Shown here: piece by piece, positions 19,998-27,788 of the stretch
Layout of the letters: every line of letters begins with the position of its first letter
Position numbering within the stretch: the first letter of the stretch is position 1
Source: a virus
Virus record (IMG/VR): IMGVR_UViG_3300025133_000384
Location: 1-33,198 of that record
Length of the DNA: 33,198 nt
Direction: 5' to 3' (one strand)
Position numbers and translations under genes: made by a program
Notes under the pieces: generated by a model
Told to the model about the DNA's origin: nothing
The model's database searches: none
What the model saw: the letters and a program-made list of their open reading frames with translations, nothing else

Positions 19998-20016
19998 TTG
20001 TCCAAAATTTGTCCAA
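19998..20016. repeat. Integrase arm-type repeat, right copy
   Basis: This is the second copy of the 19-mer TTGTCCAAAATTTGTCCAA, 239 bp from the first. Just to its left, CATATTAGA is repeated in tandem (19971-19989), and CTGTAAAT occurs at 19891 and 19946. These look like further Int/Xis/IHF-type sites around the core. Confidence 0.5.
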
Positions 20017-20018
20017 AA

Positions 20019-20270
20019 TCACCTTCGGGGTTTGATCGACTTTACTGCTCCTCGCGGGATGGCGGTGTAGTCTCCTAGCGTCTCATCAACTGGCCCGTCA
20101 TCGATATATTGGCTGGTCGCTATTACCAAAAATTCCTTGTCGGCCTTTACCAATTTTCCTTCCGTCCAAACGTCGGCAATCTTAACATCCTTCAGTGGCT
20201 GGTTGATATAACCTACGATGTCCTGCCATAGGCACCTGACCCTAGTTCCTACTGGTGGAAGCCGCTTCAT
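20019..20270 (-). CDS. Small protein of unknown function (83 aa)
   Basis: The ATG at 20268-20270 (MKRLPPVGTRVRCLWQD) overlaps the stop of the nuclease-like gene as ATGA. The product has a small beta-barrel-like pattern (VGTRVRCLWQDIVGYIN, TEGKLVKADKEFLVIATSQYIDDGP, DYTAIPRGAVKSI) seen in uncharacterised phage proteins. A longer version starting at 20285 is less likely. It is the last gene before attP. Confidence 0.6.
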   Translation of the reverse strand: MKRLPPVGTRVRCLWQDIVGYINQPLKDVKIADVWTEGKLVKADKEFLVIATSQYIDDGPVDETLGDYTAIPRGAVKSIKPRR

Positions 20271-20671
20271 TTTAATAAATGCCAAGCCTCCTTGAATGGT
20301 TCGTAAACTGGCAGCTTCTTCTTAACGCCGACCGGCCAAGCTACCAGACGGTAGGTGCGTAACACTTTCACCGGGATGACGAAGTTGCCCAGCGGCGTCA
20401 CAGCCACCACAAGGTCACAGTCTCGGAGGTTGTACGGGGTGTGCTTTCGGCTTCCCTTCTGGAGGTTAACTGAGGCTGATCCATTCTTAGCGATCTGGCA
20501 TGTACCCTTAACCTGAATCCTACTGATCTTACCATTGAAGTCTGCGACCAAATCGTAAGCCTGCCCATCGCCGTATGGCCACAAGACTGTCCCGCCCAAT
20601 TCAGCTACCTTCAGGGCTACCGCTAGTTCATGGCAGTTGCCCTGCTGTTTGTACTTCGTAATTGCCACCAC
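20267..20671 (-). CDS. PD-(D/E)XK endonuclease-like protein (134 aa)
   Basis: The GTG at 20669-20671 lies eight bases after the giant gene's stop, with GAGGGAGAAGG upstream; a second GTG follows three bases later. The ORF continues upstream into the giant gene, but the function-bearing part starts here. Glu15 (NCHELAVALKVAELGGTVLWPYGDG), Asp40 (YDLVAD) and Gln53-Val-Lys55 (RIQVKGT) follow the PF11645-type PD-(D/E)XK layout. The Gln in place of the usual Glu is known in this group. Confidence 0.65.
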   Translation of the reverse strand: MVAITKYKQQGNCHELAVALKVAELGGTVLWPYGDGQAYDLVADFNGKISRIQVKGTCQIAKNGSASVNLQKGSRKHTPYNLRDCDLVVAVTPLGNFVIPVKVLRTYRLVAWPVGVKKKLPVYEPFKEAWHLLK

Positions 20672-20678
20672 CCGAAAT

Positions 20679-23600
20679 TCATTTGGCCTTCTCCCTCTTC
20701 CGCAACTCCCGCTTGTACTTGGTCTTAAAGATTTGTTCAGCACGTTGCTTGCTGCCTGCAACCCCAGCCAGTACACCGTCCGGGCCGTACACCCTCCAGT
20801 TGCCTGCCTTGGTCAACAGCATCGACCAGCCTATACTGTTACGCTCGGCACCCGGTACTGCGGCATCAGGCATGAAGCGTGCAATGCCGGTGTCCAGCAC
20901 CTTCGCTTTAACCTCCGGGGTGAGCTTGACGATGTGGACGGGGAGGGGCTTCAGGTCAACACCCTCTAGGAACTCCTTCTGTTCAGGTGTTAACTTGCTA
21001 ATCTCACCCGTCTCCACCTTTAGCCCCAGCTTCTTCCACGTCTTCATCTTGACCAGCATACGGTCGTAGAAACCTTTCATGCCTTCCTTGCGCGGTAGCG
21101 ATGTCCCGGCATCCTCGTTTTGCATTCTCTCCCAAGTGCGGTCGGTTAGCTTATCAACCTGCTTCTCGAAATTCTCCGGTGACCATTGGCCGCGTTCACG
21201 CTCCATCACCGTCTCCTTGATTAGGGCGTGTAACTGTTCCTTGCTGGTGATCGTGTCGCCGCTTTCCTTGAGTATACCTTCTGCACGGGCAGCAGCCTCA
21301 ATGTTAATGCCGTCTGCCTCGCTACCTCGTTGCTCAGTAGCCTTGACCTTCCAACCGTCACCGTCCTTCACCCATGCAATCTCTGAGGAACCGTACCGCT
21401 GAAACTGCGTCTCACCCTTCGTCCAACTGATGGCATCGTAACCATTATCAACGGCATACTTGATCATGCGTTTCATCGCCAGTTCGTGCCACGAGGTCTT
21501 GAAGGGTGCGTCTGGGACTAGGTTAGAATCGTTTCGGTCATGGAAAAAGTTAAGATCAATCCGCTCTTTACCCTCTTTACCAATAGCATTTTGCAGGATT
21601 TGCCACTCCCTAGTAGTTGGCCTTGCGTCAGTGGTTCGTGGTTCTTCTAACAAATGATTGAACGCTTTCTCGACCACCGCCATATCTGTTCCACCGTCCC
21701 GTCTAGCTGCGTCCATAACCCTCTTTCTGAACAATTCAAGCGCATCACCCTGATACCCCTTCTTACGCCCCTCCTGATGCCAATCGCTCTGTATCTCCTC
21801 GATGAATAGCGTCTTACCATGCTCAGATGTGCGGTCGTTGAACCGGACATGGGCGAGGGTGTTCGGGGTGTCGCCGTAGTGGCCTCCCTTGTAGTCGGCC
21901 TTGCCTTCAATATACTCAAACGTAAGGCCGGGGTTTTCTCGCGCAAGGTCGGATGATGACGCTTCTGAAATGTATTCTGCCTTCGTCTGTGGATCAGTGT
22001 TCGGCAGCCTCATTGTGGAGATAATATTTCCGTCGGTATTTTTCGCCAAAAGAAGTGGCGGGTCATTCTTCGGCAACCGCAGCAACAACTCCCGGTAGCT
22101 GCCCTCGACTGCGCCGGGTTCGACGTAGGAGGAGTGTTTGGTTTCTGGCCGCATCATGCTTCGGTGACGGGTAAGTTCGGGGTGAGCGTCAGCGTAGGAC
22201 TGTGCCTCTGCGGCATTTGAGGCAATTCTCTTTGGCACATCAACAAACCCGCCGCTTCCGTCGTGAACCACCCATACGTTTGTATCCTCTCTCACCCCAG
22301 ACTCGTAACGCGGCACTGCCTCGCCACCCCCCAACACCGTCTCCTCAACAGTAATACTATTCTCCACGAGGTGATCGATAATCTCGTCCCTGGTGACGCG
22401 ACGATTGCCCTCAAGGAATTTGTCCAGACCAAGTGCCTGCAACTCCTCATCCTTAACGCCAGCCTTCTTGATCATCGCCAGCATCTGCGAGGCACTACCC
22501 TTCTCCTGCTTCAGGTCAACAGTGGCACGCTCGGCTGCACTGAACATGCCCAAGGCGTCTTGGCCGCCTACGTCAGGCATGAAGCGGGTAGTGACAGTCG
22601 GCTTACCTTTCTCAACTTCAAAACGCTTAAACCCTCCCTCGGATCGTGCCTGCTCAGTAAACTTCTTGGCTACAGTGAATCGCTTAATAAATTCCTTCCG
22701 CTTCTTGGGTGTATCAGGGAATCCATGCTCCAGTGCAAAACGATTAACCACATCCAGCGAGCTATGCCCCACCGGCTCATTCTTGGCAATATTCCATGTC
22801 ACCCAGTGCGTGCCTGAGACGCTGTTAAACGAACCCTGCAACTCAGCAGGTAGATGAGCATCCATTCGGCTTGAAACATCACCCAAGGCACCTTCTAGGA
22901 CGCGATACAGGGCATGTGAGCCAGCCATGCCGCTCAGTTGTTTCTGCACAGTATCCGACCAGCCCGTCTTCTCAACCGGAACATCCCCTTTCTTGGTTAT
23001 GTAAAGAGATGCCCCCGGCCCCTCCTTGGCCTCGACAGCAGCCTTTAACTGCGCCTCCCAGAAATTAATCATCTGCCAGCGGTCAACAATAACCACATCA
23101 TCACGAGCCAGCGTCAGTATCACGAAGCTATTCACCTTGTCGTGAATGCCTGCTGATAATAATCCCTGCGACCACATCGCCTCGCGCATCTGTGGCCCGG
23201 TCAATCTTGAATCATTTAAAACCCTGTTAACGTCATTCCATCTCCCGTTCCATCTAGCCAGCATCGAGTGAAACCCGTTTATGTTCTGGAGTGCATTCAT
23301 GCCAGCCGATTCATGTGACCGGGCCTGCTGACCTTTTGTCACACGGTAAACCAACTCAACCCATGTGCCTTTCTGCTCACGGTTACGGCGATCTGCCATA
23401 TCCTGTGCCAGCTTCCAACGCTTATCGCTGACACTTTGCTTGCCTCTAACATTCTTCCAGCCCTCCGCAGCCACAACTTTTTCAGGTGTCCAGTATTCAC
23501 CTCGTGGCATACTGAACTCGCCATCAATAGACTTGTAAAGTTGCTCCATGAACTTCGGGTTGCTAACCATGCGAATCCAGCCTGCCTCCTGATCATATGG

Positions 23601-26600
23601 GCCAAGCATTCTTGATAAGAATCCCCAGAAGTAATTCAGTGCAGTCGCCTCAACTGGCAGCTTGCCTTGACGAGCAAGCTCGTGCATCTGGCGAACAGAC
23701 TCAAGACCCTCCTTGCTCTTTAAAACCAGATCAGGGTTCTTCGCATAGGCATCACTTATATACTCAGCCAACTTGCTGGGGTCTTGCACCCACTCATGCA
23801 AACGAGATGGGTGAGGTGGAAGTTCTGTCATCGACACCCCGTCAAGGCGCGTCTGAAGTTGTTGCACCCATTCATCAGGGCTAACGCCTTTGTTGGGTGA
23901 TTCTGATTGAAGCTGGTCAGCTAATTGCTCGCGTTCAAGATAGTCGCGCCACTGAGCCTCCCCCCACTTTGAAGAGTCTTTAGGTTTTGGCACCCCATCG
24001 TGTGTCGCGTTGTTAACACGCAGCACGGGTACATCATAACCGTTCTTCGACTTGGCAGTTACTGGCTGGAGTTCGGTGGCTCCGTGCCTTCTGCCTTCTC
24101 TGGGGGAGTCGCCGTACCCTTCTGATTCCCACTTTCGGTAGACGTCCCTAATGGGGTCACCGATCCGACTGTCCACCCTTCGGAATATATCGGGTCGGAC
24201 TCCTCCAACTCTCTCGCCGTGCAGTAACGCCCCTTCCTTATAATTTTCGCCATTTCGATTTTCTTTCCAGTTATTAGTTTCGTAAATTGTATCGCCTGCC
24301 CTAAACTTATCTATAGCAGAACCTGCGTAACTCTCCGTTTCTAGGGCAGCCCATAGTGACTCATACACGCTACCGTATTTTATAGCATCGTTGAAACCGA
24401 GATGAACAATGTCCACGCCAGTTTCTGTCGGGAAAAGGGCAATGTCACCTGCCCCTCCTGATTGGTCAGCCTCGACCCTTTTGAGGATCACGTCAATGTC
24501 TTTTTCTGTAAGCTCACGGCCAATGTCTATGCGGAACGCATTCGCCCCTTTGCTTCGCTTGTAAGCAGGCTTATAACCCCCAACCCCCTCCTGATGAGCG
24601 TACAGGCCAAATAGGTTGGAGGCTACCAACGCTTCCGAACGGGTAGTACCCTTGGCTAACTTGATTATCATCGATGGATTAATCTCAAGTTGACCAGCAG
24701 AATTTAAATAGGCTGATGGACGTGTGGCAATTTCATGTTCAATCTTTAGTTCCTCTAGTATGTGCAGTTTATTTGTTTCAGGATTGATGTGTGCCTGAAT
24801 CATGTCGTTATGATATTGCTCACGCACTAACATTGGCGCACCGATCAGTCTCTCTAAAAACCCTGTTGCCTTGCCCGGTATAAATTCAACTGAAACCTTG
24901 TCCGGTATTGCATCACCCACATCAACCATGAAGCGATCCTTGCTTAACTGGTAGGCATCCTCACTCATCTTGGCCCTCTCGCCGGTAGGCTGTAAGCCGT
25001 CCATACGATCCAAGCGAAAGTTCTTGGTGTATTTACCTCCACCCTTTTCCTTCTTCATCAAAAGTTCCTGAAAGAAGTCAGCCTTGTTTTGCCCGAAAAG
25101 TTTTTTGCTTTTAACCGGATCATCAGAAGCAAGGTTAGTCAGGTACTCCTGAAACTCGTGAATGAATGCAGCATGATCATTATCCCAGAGGCCCAACTTC
25201 TTGGCGAAAGACATGTTAGCTGTGTCAGTCCAGAGCTTTGTCCAATCGATTGCACGCACAAATATGTTACCGGCATTTGATACCTCAATCGTATAAGGCA
25301 GCACAGCACGCTTACTCTTCTTGATGCCTGACGAATACTTGCTGGTGAAAAGCCCGGTCAGCCTGTTCTTACGCCGGGTGGTAGCAGCGTAGTACGTCAT
25401 GTCTGTGATCAGTCCATTCTCAACAGCGTTATTAAACGCCTCCACATTCTGACGAGTGGTCGGAAGGATCGTAGAGTTAGCCTGAATCTCACTGATCTGT
25501 TCCGGGCTGAACCGGGTGCCTCGAATAACCTCGACCGTAGTCCCGTCTTTCGTCTCCGTTTCAATCCGCATTCCATCTGGCCCCCCTTTCTCCAGAATAT
25601 TCTTCATGGCAGAATCACTTGCAGCCTCCTCGGCGGCAATGTCCTTGTCATTCTTCATCACACGACCACCCTTGCCGTCATCCTTCAGCATGTTAAGCCG
25701 CTCAAGTTCTACTTGATGATGTTTAAAGTCTTTCTTCTTAATGGCGGTAGTAATCGTCTTGTCAGTTGCCTCGACCAGTTCGCCAAGGTTCTTTCTGCTG
25801 CGAACCATGTCACGCAGCATGGCCCCCACTACCGGGCTGGTCTTGTCCATGTCAGGGAAGAGCATCGACTTGCCGGGTGTAACGCCTATCTGGCTTAACT
25901 TCGCAATGGCATTATTAATCGCACCGCCGGTCTGCTTCATTACCTGCTCATCGATCACCTTGCGAAGAGGGGTATCGAAGCCGCGCATCATACGGTCATA
26001 CTTCTTACCCTTCTTACCCGTAATAACCATTGCCATATGATCACCAGCAATTTCATCAACAATGTATTTAGCCCTGCCTTCTCTTGTAGCAACAGAAGAT
26101 TCCGATGGCCGGTCACTCGGCTTCAGCTTTTTAACGTAATCATTGAAAAAATTTTCAAGCTGGGCTTCGGGTATCAATCCTTCCTGCAACAGCTTTCCTT
26201 CAGACCACATACCTGCAATCTCTGTTCGGATCGCGTCAGCCATCGGTTGCAACTGCTCGATCTTTGTAAGGCCGTGCCATAGCTCATGGCCGATTGTGTA
26301 GTGACTATCAGCCTTTGCTAGGTTAACTACCAGAGTTGGTATTCCTTCGGCTGACTTCATGTCAGGGACAAATCCCCGTTCAGCCTTTGGATCATTAATA
26401 AACTTAACGCTGGCATCACCAAGCGGCCCTCTGAAAATCCTAGTAACATCAAATATAGTGGCAGCCTGATCCTTGCCGTACTTGTCAATGTAACCCTGCA
26501 TCATGGCTCTATCAGAGTCACTCAGGTTACGCATATAAAAGTCCACATCCTTGGCTCGCTTGGCCCTCATAGCGGCCCCTGTAACGCCCTCTACGCCCCT

Positions 26601-27788
26601 TGCGATGCCTCCACCGAATCCACCTAGTGCTATGCCCCCTCCGAGGCCACTGGCAGCACCTTCCCAGCCGTCTGCTAATCCACCGAGGCCCATACCTACT
26701 ACACCACCGGCAGCCATGCCACCGGCTGCTCCAGCACCTAGCTCCAGCAGTGGGTCGCCGTAGCTAAGAGTCCTTGCCAGGCCATAGCCCTGCTTGCCCT
26801 CTAAACGGGCCGCAGCACCGCCAAAGAAGCCTTCACGGCCCAGCCCCCTCTGAAGACCCTCGCCAGCCTCTGCAAGCACTCTACCGCCAACCTGAAGCCC
26901 TTTAGTGGCACCGTAGGCACCGGCTACGACAGGCGCACCAGCAGCCATAACGCCACCACCTAATCCTGCGCCAACAGCCAGCGCACGACCTGTCTCAGGT
27001 GTCACTCCTGTTGCCCCGGTAAAGGCTCTTGACGTGACATCGCGTGCGCCTTCACCAATCTCGCCCAGTGTGTCGCCTGCCCTATACATGCCTCGGCCAA
27101 CCTTAGAAGCTGCCTTGCCGGTTGCAGTTGCGGCGACCTTCGAGGCTGCTTTAGTAAATGATTTACCGAGGAAACCGCCGAAAGGAAGTGAAGGGTCTAG
27201 GACGTTGGCTTGCCCTCTTGTCGCCTCTGGGTTAGGTGACTCCTCAATTAGCTCTTCCCTGATCTGGCTGAAGTATTGAATTTTATCACGCTCCGCAGCC
27301 ATGTCTTTTTCAAGCTGCTTATCGTACTCAGCCCTTCGGGCTTCAGTGTCTTTTCGGCCAGAGAGAAAATCATCGTAAGTGTCTTCAGCCTTACTAAAGT
27401 GGTTAACAATCTGCTTCCCTAAATGCCACATATCCAGAGTGCCTACCCCAAGCCCAGAAGGAACTGACCTAGCGAATTCAAGTGGCGAAGTGGCCAACTC
27501 ACCTAACGCACCAACAACTTCACCACCAATCTGCTTAAAAGCACCACCGGCAGCCGAGGCAAATTCAGAAACCCCCATCGATTGCTCATTCTTCCATTCC
27601 CGGTAACGCTTGTACTCGTCAAGCGTCATGTCGTTGTTAAACCAATCCGGGTCTAACATCATGTGACCGGCAACCTCTTCGCCGGTCATCGGGTATTCCT
27701 TATCGATGGCAGCCTTAATTTCGTCGTCTCCCATTTCATCGGGAAACTCAAGTATCACGTTCCTGTGAGGCAGGAATATTTCAGGCAT
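20679..27788 (-). CDS. Giant polyvalent internal virion/ejection protein (2369 aa)
   Basis: It starts MPEIFLPHRNVILEFPDEMGDDEIKAAI. Residues about 200-420 are Gly/Ala-rich with hydrophobic stretches, probably for membrane channel formation. A zinc metallopeptidase motif TIGHELWHGL (His501-Glu502-x-x-His505) follows. Near residues 1985-2010 a TLAHVRFNDRTSEHGKTLFIEEIQSDWHQEGRKKGY block appears, and near 2100 WHELAMKRMIKYAVDNGYDAISWTKGE; both are signatures of the large phage polyvalent proteins. It is TAATG-coupled to the upstream gene. Such proteins are injected with the DNA and carry several effector domains. Confidence 0.75.
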   Translation of the reverse strand: MPEIFLPHRNVILEFPDEMGDDEIKAAIDKEYPMTGEEVAGHMMLDPDWFNNDMTLDEYKRYREWKNEQSMGVSEFASAAGGAFKQIGGEVVGALGELATSPLEFARSVPSGLGVGTLDMWHLGKQIVNHFSKAEDTYDDFLSGRKDTEARRAEYDKQLEKDMAAERDKIQYFSQIREELIEESPNPEATRGQANVLDPSLPFGGFLGKSFTKAASKVAATATGKAASKVGRGMYRAGDTLGEIGEGARDVTSRAFTGATGVTPETGRALAVGAGLGGGVMAAGAPVVAGAYGATKGLQVGGRVLAEAGEGLQRGLGREGFFGGAAARLEGKQGYGLARTLSYGDPLLELGAGAAGGMAAGGVVGMGLGGLADGWEGAASGLGGGIALGGFGGGIARGVEGVTGAAMRAKRAKDVDFYMRNLSDSDRAMMQGYIDKYGKDQAATIFDVTRIFRGPLGDASVKFINDPKAERGFVPDMKSAEGIPTLVVNLAKADSHYTIGHELWHGLTKIEQLQPMADAIRTEIAGMWSEGKLLQEGLIPEAQLENFFNDYVKKLKPSDRPSESSVATREGRAKYIVDEIAGDHMAMVITGKKGKKYDRMMRGFDTPLRKVIDEQVMKQTGGAINNAIAKLSQIGVTPGKSMLFPDMDKTSPVVGAMLRDMVRSRKNLGELVEATDKTITTAIKKKDFKHHQVELERLNMLKDDGKGGRVMKNDKDIAAEEAASDSAMKNILEKGGPDGMRIETETKDGTTVEVIRGTRFSPEQISEIQANSTILPTTRQNVEAFNNAVENGLITDMTYYAATTRRKNRLTGLFTSKYSSGIKKSKRAVLPYTIEVSNAGNIFVRAIDWTKLWTDTANMSFAKKLGLWDNDHAAFIHEFQEYLTNLASDDPVKSKKLFGQNKADFFQELLMKKEKGGGKYTKNFRLDRMDGLQPTGERAKMSEDAYQLSKDRFMVDVGDAIPDKVSVEFIPGKATGFLERLIGAPMLVREQYHNDMIQAHINPETNKLHILEELKIEHEIATRPSAYLNSAGQLEINPSMIIKLAKGTTRSEALVASNLFGLYAHQEGVGGYKPAYKRSKGANAFRIDIGRELTEKDIDVILKRVEADQSGGAGDIALFPTETGVDIVHLGFNDAIKYGSVYESLWAALETESYAGSAIDKFRAGDTIYETNNWKENRNGENYKEGALLHGERVGGVRPDIFRRVDSRIGDPIRDVYRKWESEGYGDSPREGRRHGATELQPVTAKSKNGYDVPVLRVNNATHDGVPKPKDSSKWGEAQWRDYLEREQLADQLQSESPNKGVSPDEWVQQLQTRLDGVSMTELPPHPSRLHEWVQDPSKLAEYISDAYAKNPDLVLKSKEGLESVRQMHELARQGKLPVEATALNYFWGFLSRMLGPYDQEAGWIRMVSNPKFMEQLYKSIDGEFSMPRGEYWTPEKVVAAEGWKNVRGKQSVSDKRWKLAQDMADRRNREQKGTWVELVYRVTKGQQARSHESAGMNALQNINGFHSMLARWNGRWNDVNRVLNDSRLTGPQMREAMWSQGLLSAGIHDKVNSFVILTLARDDVVIVDRWQMINFWEAQLKAAVEAKEGPGASLYITKKGDVPVEKTGWSDTVQKQLSGMAGSHALYRVLEGALGDVSSRMDAHLPAELQGSFNSVSGTHWVTWNIAKNEPVGHSSLDVVNRFALEHGFPDTPKKRKEFIKRFTVAKKFTEQARSEGGFKRFEVEKGKPTVTTRFMPDVGGQDALGMFSAAERATVDLKQEKGSASQMLAMIKKAGVKDEELQALGLDKFLEGNRRVTRDEIIDHLVENSITVEETVLGGGEAVPRYESGVREDTNVWVVHDGSGGFVDVPKRIASNAAEAQSYADAHPELTRHRSMMRPETKHSSYVEPGAVEGSYRELLLRLPKNDPPLLLAKNTDGNIISTMRLPNTDPQTKAEYISEASSSDLARENPGLTFEYIEGKADYKGGHYGDTPNTLAHVRFNDRTSEHGKTLFIEEIQSDWHQEGRKKGYQGDALELFRKRVMDAARRDGGTDMAVVEKAFNHLLEEPRTTDARPTTREWQILQNAIGKEGKERIDLNFFHDRNDSNLVPDAPFKTSWHELAMKRMIKYAVDNGYDAISWTKGETQFQRYGSSEIAWVKDGDGWKVKATEQRGSEADGINIEAAARAEGILKESGDTITSKEQLHALIKETVMERERGQWSPENFEKQVDKLTDRTWERMQNEDAGTSLPRKEGMKGFYDRMLVKMKTWKKLGLKVETGEISKLTPEQKEFLEGVDLKPLPVHIVKLTPEVKAKVLDTGIARFMPDAAVPGAERNSIGWSMLLTKAGNWRVYGPDGVLAGVAGSKQRAEQIFKTKYKRELRKREKAK

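Noticed and set aside
22263-22857. Long plus-strand ORFs inside the giant gene
   Set aside because: They are antisense to a 7.1-kb coding frame with recognisable domains and have no start signals of their own.
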